This document shows, piece after piece, positions 13,315-22,549 of a stretch of 29,115 nt of DNA (positions within the stretch are counted from its first letter, which is position 1; each line of letters begins with the position of its first letter). A program made the position numbers and the translations under genes. The DNA is taken from IMG/VR virus record IMGVR_UViG_3300000547_000006, positions 1-29,115 of that record; one strand, written 5' to 3'. The notes under the pieces are model-generated. The model was not told where the DNA came from, did not search any database, and saw only the letters and a list, made by a program, of their open reading frames with translations. Source of the stretch: a virus.

Positions 13315-14701
13315 TGGTTTTTATATTGGTGTAGTTGAGGATAGGCATGATCCAAAATTAATGGGTCGTGTAAGAGTTCGTGTGTTTGGTTTGCATTCAT
13401 CAGACAGAGTAAATGAAGTACCTATTGATAGTTTGCCTTGGTCTATGGTAATGCATCCTGCTAATGCATCTTCCACTGCAGGTGCTATTTCTCAATTGGT
13501 TGAAGGTACTTGGGTTTTGATTATGTACCTTGATGAAAATATGCAAGATCCGATTGTTATAGGATCTTTACCATCAACTTTAGGTTCACAAACTCCAGAT
13601 TACTCTCAGGGATTTTCAGACCCATTTGGAGTTTATCCAAAATGGTCTGATGGTACAGCAGATACGACTTTAGCGGGAAAACCTGATACCTATGTTCAAC
13701 ATCCAGCATATACAGAAAGGGCTCGAACAAAAATACCAAAAATACCAATTGCAAAAAAATATAAAGTTTCATCTGTTCAGGCGGATGGGCCAGAAGAAGA
13801 ATATGAAAGAGTTGAATGGGCGGAGTTTGAACTTCGCAATGAACAAGAATCTCAATATCCATATAATAATGTACATGAATATGAAGGTGGCATGATAGAA
13901 GAATTTGATTCAACACCTGGGAATCAAAGAATTACTCGAACGCATCCTTCTGGGACATATGATGAAATGCTTGTTGATGGCACGCGTACTATTAAAATTG
14001 TTGGTGACGGATATGAAATTATATTAGGCAATAAAAGTATGTATGTTAATGGGGATTTAAACATAACTGTTGATGGAAATCTAAATCAGCTTGTTAAAGG
14101 AAATTATACCCTTGAAGTTGGTGGAGATATGAATGAAATGATTGGCGGATCGCGTCAAAGTAAAATTGTGGGTAATGATGTAAAGGAAGTAGGGCAAGAT
14201 GTATCTCAAAATATTGGTGCAGAATATTATGTTCGCTGCGGAAATACTAGGTCATTGACAGTAGGAGGTGATGAATTTATATTAATTAGTGGAAGTTCAA
14301 ATAGGCAGCACGGTGATGATGTCAGTACAGCAATTATTGGTAACGAATCAAGATTTACTAAAGGCAATTATTCTAAAATATGTCTTTCTGATTCTATGGA
14401 AATAACTAGCGGTACTCATAATATTGAAACAATTGGAGATATAACAATTGATAGCGATAAAAATATAAAAGTTGAAAGTAAACTAATATTGACTGGTATA
14501 GGTTCTTCAATATTTCTTAATCCTGGTGCGGGTTATTATCCCAATTTAGGAAACTTCCAAGAATTATATGGCATTGAAGATGTTGAGGTATATAAAGAAA
14601 TGGCCGATGCGGTACAAAATATGAGTATTGAAGAATTTGAAAATACATATGCTGATACAATTGACAATGTTCAGGAATTCTGGGATAATCATCAGATTTA
14701 A
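13307..14701 (+). CDS. Baseplate hub needle, gp5-like without lysozyme domain
   Basis: gp5 is the membrane-puncturing needle of the tail. I start at ATG 13307 (464 residues) rather than the TTG at 13289, since the conserved OB-fold begins 'NNGFYIGVVEDRHDPKLMGR' right after this ATG and it gives an eight-base overlap with the hub gene. Residues 1 to about 95 are the OB-fold, including 'LPWSMVMHPANASS', 'VEGTWVLIMYLDEN' and 'QDPIVIGSLPS'. The middle (about 100-215) has no recognisable lysozyme, unlike T4 gp5. Residues about 220-390 are short strands with repeated Val/Ile-x-Gly-x, the triple-stranded beta-helix needle ('YVNGDLNITVDGNLNQLVKG'). A short acidic C-terminal region follows. Confidence 0.87.
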   Translation: MNNGFYIGVVEDRHDPKLMGRVRVRVFGLHSSDRVNEVPIDSLPWSMVMHPANASSTAGAISQLVEGTWVLIMYLDENMQDPIVIGSLPSTLGSQTPDYSQGFSDPFGVYPKWSDGTADTTLAGKPDTYVQHPAYTERARTKIPKIPIAKKYKVSSVQADGPEEEYERVEWAEFELRNEQESQYPYNNVHEYEGGMIEEFDSTPGNQRITRTHPSGTYDEMLVDGTRTIKIVGDGYEIILGNKSMYVNGDLNITVDGNLNQLVKGNYTLEVGGDMNEMIGGSRQSKIVGNDVKEVGQDVSQNIGAEYYVRCGNTRSLTVGGDEFILISGSSNRQHGDDVSTAIIGNESRFTKGNYSKICLSDSMEITSGTHNIETIGDITIDSDKNIKVESKLILTGIGSSIFLNPGAGYYPNLGNFQELYGIEDVEVYKEMADAVQNMSIEEFENTYADTIDNVQEFWDNHQI

Positions 14702-14702
14702 G

Positions 14703-14710
14703 TATAAATT
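14703..14710 (+). promoter_or_regulatory. Candidate late promoter (TATAAATT)
   Basis: TATAAATT, one base off the late octamer, starts one base after the needle stop codon and 22 bases before the ATG at 14725. A GGAG ribosome site lies at 14714-14717, so a transcript from here would have only a very short leader. Possible, but the mismatch and the AT-rich setting leave doubt. Confidence 0.4.
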
Positions 14711-14724
14711 ACTGGAGATTTTAA

Positions 14725-16242
14725 ATGGCAATTAATGAATTACTTTGTGGACAAGATGGGCTTTTTACACAAATAAAAGGATTCCAAAATACTGTTCAGC
14801 AATATGTAATGCTCGGAAAAAATGCTTTAAATTCAGTAGAGCAAGTTATTGGAGAAGTAGAAACAGTTGTTAATGTTATTCAAAATGCACCAGAAGTTTT
14901 AGTTTCGAGATTACAACAAGAAGCCCTTAACATTGTATCACAATCTGTTTTAGCTAATCCTGAAGGGGCTATTGCCACAATTTTAGAATTGAGGGCAGCA
15001 TATCAAGCAGCAGGTCCAGCAGCTGAAAGAATTTTAGATAATATTGAACAATTTATTAATGATCCTTTAAATACCTCTTTAGATGTTTGTAATGATATAC
15101 CAAACTTAGTACAAATTGGTAATACATTTTTAGAATTTCCTAAAAAAGCTCTTCAAGCAGATCCTACAAAAGAAGTTGAAAATATTAAATTAACTATCAT
15201 TAAAGAATACGAAGACATATTTGATAATCCTGTTACAGTTTCTGAAGAATTACTTCAAACACAATTTGAACAAGTTATACCAACGCATCCAAAGTATCCA
15301 ATACCAGATGTAAAAAATGACGTTATTTTAGCATCAAGAATCCCAATTACTAGTTCAGCAATTAACTTAGGGCCTGGTTCCGCACATACTGCTGCACTTA
15401 TCAATTCTGGTACGCCTGCAACTGATAACACCCCAGTCATTCCTGGTTTATCTCCTGTTGAAATTATTGATAGCAATAAAACCACATTGCCACCTCCTTC
15501 ATTAGCAAATCCGTTTCCAGAAGGACAGCAATTTGTTCAACAAGATTTTGCACCGTCAAAGTATGCAAAAAATATTGCGTCAAAGGTTAATCAGCTTGAT
15601 CCTGCAATTCGTGGATTGTTTGCCGCAGGCCTACAAGATTACATAAAAAATAATTATCCGCAAAGAGACATTAATGTAACAGAAACTTATAGATCACCAG
15701 AAAGATCTAATCAATTAAGAGCAAGTGGTATTAGGGCTGCAGCTGGTGGTTTTTCTTGGCATAATTTTGGAGCAGCTATGGATGTTGCAATTTATGTAGG
15801 TGGAAGGTATGATGATGGACGTCGTGGTGTTACTGAATATGTTGGTCTTGCTCGACAATCAATGCAAAAGTATGGGTTGATAAATGATCTTGATGGTGAT
15901 AGCGGACATTTTTATGTTGCATCATTTGGCCAAACTGTTCCTCAATCATTGAGAGATGGAACTGAAACTGTTGCTTCACTATCTTCAAGTAACGGAATTT
16001 CAACTACAGCAGTGGCTTCCGTAACAACACAAGATAATATTGCTCAGGCAAATATAACACAGCAACAGGGGAGTGAAGAAAATGTTGTAAGGGTTAGCGT
16101 AAGCGAGGCTCAGCGTGAAGCTAGAAATGAGGCAATTGCTAATGCACTTGCTGAAGGCAAAAGTAATGCAGAAGCCGAGCGTCTAGGCGCAATTGCAGGC
16201 AATTTGGCTGGAGCAGAAGCTCTTAGAAATATATTAATATAA
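14725..16242 (+). CDS. Virion-associated M15-type peptidoglycan peptidase with helical N-terminus
   Basis: The 505-residue protein has a helical, coiled N-terminal region (1 to about 175), a Pro/Thr-rich linker (to about 270) and a C-terminal peptidase domain (about 280-405). This domain shows 'TETYRSPERSNQL' at 319-331, 'SWHNFGAAMDV' with His346 and Asp353, and Gly-His-Phe with His395. That His-x6-Asp...His set is the zinc triad of the M15 family (D-Ala-D-Ala carboxypeptidase / L-Ala-D-Glu endopeptidase). It probably cuts cell-wall peptides during entry rather than lysis, because it sits between needle and wedge genes. The tail (about 455-505) is Ala/Glu-rich helix. GGAG supports the start. 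Confidence 0.8.
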   Translation: MAINELLCGQDGLFTQIKGFQNTVQQYVMLGKNALNSVEQVIGEVETVVNVIQNAPEVLVSRLQQEALNIVSQSVLANPEGAIATILELRAAYQAAGPAAERILDNIEQFINDPLNTSLDVCNDIPNLVQIGNTFLEFPKKALQADPTKEVENIKLTIIKEYEDIFDNPVTVSEELLQTQFEQVIPTHPKYPIPDVKNDVILASRIPITSSAINLGPGSAHTAALINSGTPATDNTPVIPGLSPVEIIDSNKTTLPPPSLANPFPEGQQFVQQDFAPSKYAKNIASKVNQLDPAIRGLFAAGLQDYIKNNYPQRDINVTETYRSPERSNQLRASGIRAAAGGFSWHNFGAAMDVAIYVGGRYDDGRRGVTEYVGLARQSMQKYGLINDLDGDSGHFYVASFGQTVPQSLRDGTETVASLSSSNGISTTAVASVTTQDNIAQANITQQQGSEENVVRVSVSEAQREARNEAIANALAEGKSNAEAERLGAIAGNLAGAEALRNILI

Positions 16243-16253
16243 AGTATATAGGT

Positions 16254-16261
16254 TATAAATA
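16254..16261 (+). promoter_or_regulatory. T4-type late promoter, five bases before gp25
   Basis: TATAAATA at 16254-16261 is followed by five bases and the gp25 ATG at 16267. There is no Shine-Dalgarno in that gap, and the nearest purine run (AGG near 16250) is too distant. The geometry is the same as at 9664-9671 on the other strand. Confidence 0.8.
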
Positions 16262-16266
16262 AACTC

Positions 16267-16689
16267 ATGGCAAACTTAAGTATTCAAGCTAGAGATAAAT
16301 TTTATACGGATTTAGACTTTGCTTTTAGAGCAATTCCTATGCAAGATGATTCGCGCGGTGATCTTGCAATTAAAAGGGAGGTTGAATCAGTAAAGCAATC
16401 CGTGTTAAATATACTTAAAACTAATAGGGGAGAAAGACCATTTCTTCCTTCTTTTGGTTCAAATTTATTATCCTATTTATTTGAAAATGTTGACAGCGTT
16501 ACTAAAACTTTAATACGCGAAAGCATTATTTTATCATTGCAAAACTTTGAGCCTAGGGTAAACGTTCTCTCTGTTAATGTTAATCAGCTATCAGATAGAA
16601 ATGCAATTTCAGTTACTTTAGAAGTTGAAATTATAACACCTGTTAATACAGTCACAACAATAGAATTTACGCTCGAGAGATTACGATAA
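16267..16689 (+). CDS. 25: Baseplate wedge subunit gp25
   Basis: gp25 is the sheath-initiator wedge protein; its family also includes type VI secretion TssE. The 140 residues match T4 (132). It shows 'FYTDLDFAFRAIP', the 'VKQSVLNILKTNRGERPFLP' block and 'SFGSNLLSYLFENVD', followed by a Glu-Pro-Arg motif in 'LQNFEPRVNVLSV', all hallmarks of the family. The gene lies directly before gp6, its wedge partner, and overlaps it by one base (TAATG). No ribosome site is visible. The late promoter five bases upstream suggests initiation on a leaderless mRNA, or coupling from upstream transcripts. Confidence 0.95.
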   Translation: MANLSIQARDKFYTDLDFAFRAIPMQDDSRGDLAIKREVESVKQSVLNILKTNRGERPFLPSFGSNLLSYLFENVDSVTKTLIRESIILSLQNFEPRVNVLSVNVNQLSDRNAISVTLEVEIITPVNTVTTIEFTLERLR

Positions 16690-18512
16690 TGTCAGAGAGA
16701 TTTAATAAGCAAATTAATGTATCAGAGCTTGATTATGATCAAATAAAAAATAATTTAAAAGATTTTTTAAGATCACAGGATATTTTAAGAGACTATGATT
16801 TTGAAGGTTCAGCACTTTCTACAATTATCGATGTGTTATCATATGTAACTCATTATAATGCAGTAAATGCTCATATTGGAATCAACGAAACATTTTTGGA
16901 AACATCTCAATACAGAGGATCTGCAGTTGGGCATGCAAGGCAATTAGGATACACACCTAAATCCGTTACAGGTGCAACAGCAACAATATCAATACAGGTT
17001 AACAATCCAGATAAAAATAATTTAATATTACCAAAAGGTCATGTTTTTAGAACTGTAATTGATGGATTAAATTACACATTTATTACTACAAAAGCACATG
17101 AAACTCAAAATGCTTTTTTTGCAGATGTCGAAATAAAAGAAGGGACACCACGTACTATTGAATATATTTTTGATTCTAACTCTTCTGAAAATTTTATTAT
17201 TCCTGACTTAAATGTTGATACGACTACATTGGATGTAAGGGTATACGATACGATCAACTCCGATTCATATGTTAAGCATATTTTTGTTAAAGATTTATAT
17301 GATATAACACCTGAATCTCCAATTTATTTTTTAAATGAATCTTTCGATGGTAGATATGAAATACGTTTTGGAGATGGTGTTTTAGGAAAAGCTTTAACTA
17401 ATGGGAATAGGATTGAAATTAATTATTTAGCTTCAGCAGGCTTAAGCGCAAATAATGCTTCTAGATTTTCGTCAAGAGATTCTATTGAAGGTAATGGAAA
17501 TTTAACTATAATAACAATAAATCCTTCAAACGGTGGTTCAGCAAAAGAATCTATAAGATCGATTAAATATAACGCGCCATTAACATTTGTATCACAGAAT
17601 AGAGCTGTAACTGCTAATGATTATCGTGCAATTATACTTGAAAACTTTAATAACATAAGCTCAATTGTTGTTTGGGGTGGAGAAAATAATACTCCACCTC
17701 AATATGGAAAAGTATTTATATCTATAGTCCCAGCTTTTGGAACAGTACTAACAGATATTGAACGGAAAACTATTCTTGAAGATATTGTTAAACCAAAATG
17801 CGCATTGACAGCAGTACCGGAACTTGTTGATCCTGAATATACATATGTTTCACTTGAAGTATTTTACAAAAGAAAGACAACTGAATCATCTTTAAGCTTA
17901 GGTGAAATAAATGAAATTGTGAGGCAAGGAATTATTGATTATAACGACAATGAACTTCGTAAGTTTAATGGCATTCTTAGATATTCAATGCTGCTTAATG
18001 AAATTGATAGGTCTGAAAAGTCCATAGTTAATTCAAATGTAAGAGTTTACTTGAAAAAAAGATTTGTTCCGGAGTTAAACGTAAATCGAAACTATGAATT
18101 ACTTTTTTCAAGTCCCATTTACAATTCTCCAACAAGAAATAGCGTAATTAAATCGACTACAGTGTTTGTTTACAATTTAGAAGAATGCATTTTGACTGAC
18201 TATATAAACGCAAGTGGCGAAAGAAGAATACGTATACTTCGTAATTCTGATAGACGAGTCATAAAAGAAGATGCGGGATTTGTTGATGCTTTAGCTGGGA
18301 AAATTGTTTTAGAAAATTTTGTTGTGTCTCAGTTTAATGGATCATATATTGAAATTACTGTAATTCCAGATTCAAACGATGTTGCGCCTAAACTTAATAA
18401 TGTTGTGGAAATTGATACAAATGATATTCTTGTTGCTGGAGAAAATGATCGTACCCTTACAGATATGTCTTTAAGCAATACTAAATACGACTTTATATCT
18501 AGACATGGCTAA
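16689..18512 (+). CDS. 6: Baseplate wedge subunit gp6
   Basis: gp6 forms the inner ring that ties the wedges together in T4-like baseplates (baseplate J-like family). The 607 residues compare with 660 in T4. The N-terminal block 'INVSELDYDQIKNNLKDFLR' and 'DYDFEGSALSTIIDVLSYVT' followed by 'HYNAVNAHIGINETFL' and 'GHARQLGYTP' is diagnostic. The central region has 'FDGRYEIRFGDGVLGKAL' and 'NRAVTANDYRAIILENFNNI', shared with J-like proteins. The C-terminal third is beta-rich. It overlaps gp25 by one base and the next gene by eight. Confidence 0.95.
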   Translation: MSERFNKQINVSELDYDQIKNNLKDFLRSQDILRDYDFEGSALSTIIDVLSYVTHYNAVNAHIGINETFLETSQYRGSAVGHARQLGYTPKSVTGATATISIQVNNPDKNNLILPKGHVFRTVIDGLNYTFITTKAHETQNAFFADVEIKEGTPRTIEYIFDSNSSENFIIPDLNVDTTTLDVRVYDTINSDSYVKHIFVKDLYDITPESPIYFLNESFDGRYEIRFGDGVLGKALTNGNRIEINYLASAGLSANNASRFSSRDSIEGNGNLTIITINPSNGGSAKESIRSIKYNAPLTFVSQNRAVTANDYRAIILENFNNISSIVVWGGENNTPPQYGKVFISIVPAFGTVLTDIERKTILEDIVKPKCALTAVPELVDPEYTYVSLEVFYKRKTTESSLSLGEINEIVRQGIIDYNDNELRKFNGILRYSMLLNEIDRSEKSIVNSNVRVYLKKRFVPELNVNRNYELLFSSPIYNSPTRNSVIKSTTVFVYNLEECILTDYINASGERRIRILRNSDRRVIKEDAGFVDALAGKIVLENFVVSQFNGSYIEITVIPDSNDVAPKLNNVVEIDTNDILVAGENDRTLTDMSLSNTKYDFISRHG

Positions 18513-20244
18513 AAATTTAAGCACAAAATATTTAATAAACACGTTATTACCTGATCACGTAATAGCGAGTTATCCACGTCTTGTTGATTTTTTAAAAGTA
18601 TTTTTAGACTATCTTAATAAAGAAAACCAATCATCATATTATCAAAATACACTTTATTTTCAGCGTGATATACGTGAACAAGATCCTGAATTTTTTGCGT
18701 ACATAAAAAAAGAACTAGGAGCTTTGTCATCTGGAAAATATGATATTGATTCAAAACTACTATACGATCAAGTTGTAAAAATTTGGCGATCAAAAGGTAG
18801 TGAAGAATCATTAATTTTTTTATTAAAAGCTATATATGGTGCTGATGAAAATACTGATATAATTTATCCAGTAAATTACATTTTACGAGCATCAGATGGT
18901 ATATGGGAGCAAGAAAGATTTATTACAGTTCGTACTGTGCGCGGAACTATTCCCAAAAATGCATCTTCAATTATTTTAGTAAATAATAACGTTGAACAGC
19001 TTATTGAACTAACTAATTTAGAAATCATAAATTCAGATATTACTAGATTTTATTTTAATATAAACTTTTTTGTAAAATTTGAAGTTGACCAAACTGTAAA
19101 AATTTTAGATAATGATATAGTTTTATTTGAAGGAAAGGTTGAATTATCTCCAGTTACATTATCAGTTATAAATGGTGGTAAAAATTGGCAAGTAGGACAA
19201 ATAATTAAAATACCAGGATCTGTAAAAGATACTGTCGCAAGAGTAGCATCTGCTACTAATGAAGGTGTAATTACTAGTGTTGAAATATTAGAATTTGGTT
19301 TTGAGGCTGATCCAAATAAAATATTTACTGTATCACCATATAGTATTAAACCTGTAACTGCTGATTTTGACTATTCATATGACCCCAACACTGCAACACA
19401 CGATTTAACTATTAGGGATACTACAGACGGGTTTTCTGAAAATATAAATGGGGTGACAACAAATCCAGAATCATCTGATTACTTTCTTGATGAATATGAA
19501 TTTGAAGATTATTCTGGAAAAGGCGTAATAAGACAAACTGATATTGATTTAACATCTAGCCAAGTAATTGATTCGCCCTCATCAGTTAGTCTACAAGAAT
19601 GGCTAATATCCAGAGCTTCATTGCAATATGTATTTGATACTGAAACAAAACAAAAAGGATCTTGGACAAGCAATAGAGGAATAATATCAGATAGCTTAAT
19701 TAGGTTACATGATAATTTTTATTATCAAAAGTTTTCTTATGATATTATTTCATCAAAAACGAAAAACGAGTATCAAGATTTACTCGATGTTGTTCATGTT
19801 GCTGGAACAAAATCTTTTTCTACAACAAATTTACAAGAACAATTAGATTCGAGATTGTCTCTTATTGCAGAAGTTCCGTTCAAATTTATTTACTTAAATG
19901 AAATAATAAATACTTTTGATAACTTAGATAAATCGTATACAGTAAAATATCAAGATACTCAAATTATTGAAGATATTAATTTTGATATATCATTTTTAAT
20001 AGAACATCAAGATTTGGTTACTGTTGGAGATGATGATTATAAAACTGTAAATGTAGCACCTATTAATGATTCAGTATTATCAATTGATGACGGTATTAAC
20101 ATAAGTACAGATAAACTTTTAGAAAGTAATGCAGTTGCAACACAGTTTGATGAGTTATTACTTTATAATTCAGAAAATTATTTTTCTGAAGAATATGTTT
20201 TATTTGCAACTAAATCCCCAAGTTTAGAAGCAACATTATCCTAA
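18505..20244 (+). CDS. Baseplate structural protein, possible gp7 equivalent
   Basis: The 579-residue protein has a helical N-terminal region ('ASYPRLVDFLKVFLDYLNKE') and 'KIWRSKGSEESLIFLLKAIY' leading into 'YPVNYILRASDGIWEQ'. I recall this combination from large structural proteins between gp6 and gp8 in marine T4-like phages. In T4 that position is taken by gp7 (1032 residues), so this may be a shorter wedge-core equivalent. Residues about 215-275 contain one degenerate copy of a beta module ('NGGKNWQVGQ' ... 'GVITSVEILEFG') that is repeated in gp8 and in the 933-aa protein downstream. The C-terminal part is acidic and mixed. It starts inside the gp6 gene and is followed by a late promoter. 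Confidence 0.6.
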   Translation: MAKNLSTKYLINTLLPDHVIASYPRLVDFLKVFLDYLNKENQSSYYQNTLYFQRDIREQDPEFFAYIKKELGALSSGKYDIDSKLLYDQVVKIWRSKGSEESLIFLLKAIYGADENTDIIYPVNYILRASDGIWEQERFITVRTVRGTIPKNASSIILVNNNVEQLIELTNLEIINSDITRFYFNINFFVKFEVDQTVKILDNDIVLFEGKVELSPVTLSVINGGKNWQVGQIIKIPGSVKDTVARVASATNEGVITSVEILEFGFEADPNKIFTVSPYSIKPVTADFDYSYDPNTATHDLTIRDTTDGFSENINGVTTNPESSDYFLDEYEFEDYSGKGVIRQTDIDLTSSQVIDSPSSVSLQEWLISRASLQYVFDTETKQKGSWTSNRGIISDSLIRLHDNFYYQKFSYDIISSKTKNEYQDLLDVVHVAGTKSFSTTNLQEQLDSRLSLIAEVPFKFIYLNEIINTFDNLDKSYTVKYQDTQIIEDINFDISFLIEHQDLVTVGDDDYKTVNVAPINDSVLSIDDGINISTDKLLESNAVATQFDELLLYNSENYFSEEYVLFATKSPSLEATLS

Positions 20245-20249
20245 AAATA

Positions 20250-20257
20250 TATAAATA
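20250..20257 (+). promoter_or_regulatory. T4-type late promoter
   Basis: TATAAATA at 20250-20257 lies five bases after the preceding stop and 27 bases before the ATG at 20285. Transcription would begin near 20263. A TGGAGT ribosome site sits in the leader at about 20275-20280. It would give the gp8 and peripheral baseplate genes their own late transcript. Confidence 0.85.
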
Positions 20258-20284
20258 AAATTATAAGAATTAAATGGAGTAATC

Positions 20285-20725
20285 ATGGTAAAAGATAACC
20301 TTAAAATTACTGGGCATTTGTCAGTTATTTTGACAGATGATTCACAGAATGTAAAACAAAAGTTTGAAGTTCCAAATTTAGTTGTTTCTGCAGGTAAAGA
20401 TTTTATTGCAGATAGAATGATTGGAACAGATTCGGCTGTAATGTCTCATATGGCTGTTGGAACTTCTAATGCAAACTTGAATATTGATAATACAACTTTA
20501 GAAACTGAAATTGCACGTGTTGCTTTAACTGATTCAGTTCGAACAGATAACACAATACGATATAGCGCAACATTTATTGCTGGAGTTGGAACAGGCGCTC
20601 TAGTTGAAGCTGGTATTTTAAATGATGGAACTGCTGGTGATATGCTTTGCAGAACAACATTTCCTGTAGTAAATAAAGCTTCAGGAGATACACTTACTAT
20701 TAATTGGGACGTAACGATTAATTAA
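20285..20725 (+). CDS. Small virion structural protein
   Basis: A 146-residue, beta-rich protein with no Cys-based site except one Cys near the end. The conserved core has 'NLVVSAGKDFIADRMIG', 'VMSHMAVGTSNANLN', 'TTLETEIARVALTDS', 'RYSATFIAGVGTGALVEAGI' and 'AGDMLCRTTFPVVNK', ending in 'DTLTINWDVTI'. This pattern is common in phage tail or baseplate genes, where it is annotated only as a structural protein. It lies first behind its own late promoter and two bases before gp8. A strong ribosome site (TGGAG) supports the start. Its location suggests a peripheral baseplate or fibre-attachment component present in many copies. Confidence 0.65.
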   Translation: MVKDNLKITGHLSVILTDDSQNVKQKFEVPNLVVSAGKDFIADRMIGTDSAVMSHMAVGTSNANLNIDNTTLETEIARVALTDSVRTDNTIRYSATFIAGVGTGALVEAGILNDGTAGDMLCRTTFPVVNKASGDTLTINWDVTIN

Positions 20726-20726
20726 T

Positions 20727-22547
20727 ATGGCTGTTATCAGACCAGAATTTCATTCTAGCTTTGCTACGCAATTTTTAAGAGACTTGCAATATTTGCGAGC
20801 AAATGTTTTTTATTACTTAGGGAAAATTGATCCTTGGGCAGATGACGATTCACCGCCAGATGAACCAGATCAAACAACCTTAGGAGATATTGACACTAGA
20901 AATAATATTATATTTATGAAACAAGTTCAATCTGCAGACGTAACAATTGTAATTAATCGTTATAATTGGGCAAGCGGAACAGTATTTGAACAGTGGGATC
21001 ATACTATTGATATGACTAATAAAGTTTTTTATTGCGTTACAAATGATTTTAACGTATATAAATGTATAGACAATAATAATGGTTCGCAATCAACAGTAAA
21101 ACCAACTGGTACGTCTTTAACTCCATTTGAACTATCAGACGGTTATATTTGGAAATACTTATATAATATTCCACCTGTAAAAAGACAAAAGTTTGTGACA
21201 AGTGACTTTATTCCAGTTCAAAGGGCATTAACAGATGCATTTTATAGCAAAGGTGCAATTGAAGAAGTTTCTATTGTAAGTGCTGGAATTGGATACAGTG
21301 ATACATTGCAAACAACTATTCAAATATCAGATGCAACTGGAAGTAATGCAATTTTAGTTCCGTCTGTTTCTAAAACCACAGGCGAAATTACTAAGGTAAC
21401 AATTTTAGATGGTGGGGAAAATTACTCAGATCCAACATTATCATTGTTACAGTCGCCAGAAACTGGTACTGGATTATATAATGATAATCCAAATGCTGTG
21501 TTAAAAGCTATTGTTGAAGATGGCGTAATAGTCAATGTTACTATTGAAGATCCTGGTCAAAATTATCCTTCTGGAATTAATACTGAAATTATAGTTCAAG
21601 GTGATGGAGAAGGCGCGGAATTAACACCAGTAATATTTAATAGCAGTATTGTTGATGTAATTATTGAAAATCCTGGCTTAAATTACACCTTTGCTAATCT
21701 AACAGTTTTAGGTACTGGAACTAATGCAAACTTGACTGCAGAATTAAGCGCGTCCGATTTTCTTTCGGATCAATCAATTATTGAGCAATCAGCATTACCT
21801 GGTGCGATTCATGCAATAAAAATGACAGAAGGTGGTAATAATTATACTGAAACCACAACAGTACAAATTTTAGGCGACGGTTTTGGAGCTGAAGGTTATC
21901 CAGTCATAGGTGAAGGCGGTTCTATTGAAAAGGTAATTATAACAAATCCGGGTGAAGGCTATACACGCGCGACAATTACGTTTTCAGATCCAGAAAGAAT
22001 TATTGGAGAAGGCTACATAAATGCAAATGCATATGCAATATTGCCTCCACTAGGAGGTCATGGAAAAAATGCTACAAAAGAACTTTATGGATCAACTGTA
22101 TTGATTTACACTTTAGTAAAAGATGAAGAAGAACTTGATTTTTTAGCTCAAGACTACAGACAATACGGATTGATTGAAAGTCCTACAGACTTAATTAGTA
22201 ATCAAAAAATTACTGCAAGATCTGCAATTGTTACATTCAATATTTTGCTTGATGATGCATCTTCAATTGAAGTTGACGAAACTCTTGTAAGTAATGGTAT
22301 ACGTTATAAAGTTGTTGGAAAAAATAATAATGAAGTAAGATTACAACAATTAAGCCCTGTATATAAATTAATAGGGAATATTTTTACAGCTGAAAATGAT
22401 CCAACTCAAATATATAATGTTGTAAGGATAATTTCATTACCAAACGTAAATAAATACTCAGGTAATCTTTTGTATGTATCAAATAATCCGCCACTTACTA
22501 CTACAGAAGATCAATCATTTGCAATCAGGACTTACATAACATTTTAA
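20727..22547 (+). CDS. 8: Baseplate wedge subunit gp8 with a large repeat insertion
   Basis: gp8 is a wedge protein linking gp6/gp7 to the periphery. Residues 1 to about 170 carry gp8-like signatures: 'FLRDLQYLRANVFYYLGKID', 'VINRYNWASGTVFEQWD', 'DFNVYKCIDNNNGSQS' and 'DGYIWKYLYNIPP'. The C-terminal part (about 435-606) returns to this fold with 'KITARSAIVTFNILL' and 'GNLLYVSNNPP'. At 606 residues it is almost twice T4 gp8 (334). The extra length is about 250 residues (176-430) of Gly-x-x-Tyr repeats such as 'SAGIGYSDT', 'DGGENYSDPTL', 'DPGQNYPSGI', 'NPGLNYTFANL', 'EGGNNYTETT' and 'NPGEGYTRATITF'. The call is firm for the flanks; the insert is a separate beta-structured module. Confidence 0.85.
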   Translation: MAVIRPEFHSSFATQFLRDLQYLRANVFYYLGKIDPWADDDSPPDEPDQTTLGDIDTRNNIIFMKQVQSADVTIVINRYNWASGTVFEQWDHTIDMTNKVFYCVTNDFNVYKCIDNNNGSQSTVKPTGTSLTPFELSDGYIWKYLYNIPPVKRQKFVTSDFIPVQRALTDAFYSKGAIEEVSIVSAGIGYSDTLQTTIQISDATGSNAILVPSVSKTTGEITKVTILDGGENYSDPTLSLLQSPETGTGLYNDNPNAVLKAIVEDGVIVNVTIEDPGQNYPSGINTEIIVQGDGEGAELTPVIFNSSIVDVIIENPGLNYTFANLTVLGTGTNANLTAELSASDFLSDQSIIEQSALPGAIHAIKMTEGGNNYTETTTVQILGDGFGAEGYPVIGEGGSIEKVIITNPGEGYTRATITFSDPERIIGEGYINANAYAILPPLGGHGKNATKELYGSTVLIYTLVKDEEELDFLAQDYRQYGLIESPTDLISNQKITARSAIVTFNILLDDASSIEVDETLVSNGIRYKVVGKNNNEVRLQQLSPVYKLIGNIFTAENDPTQIYNVVRIISLPNVNKYSGNLLYVSNNPPLTTTEDQSFAIRTYITF

Positions 22548-22549
22548 AT

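Noticed and set aside
13557-13916. 119-codon minus-strand frame inside the needle gene
   Set aside because: It lies opposite the needle gene, has His/Leu/Tyr-rich shadow-frame composition and no start signals.
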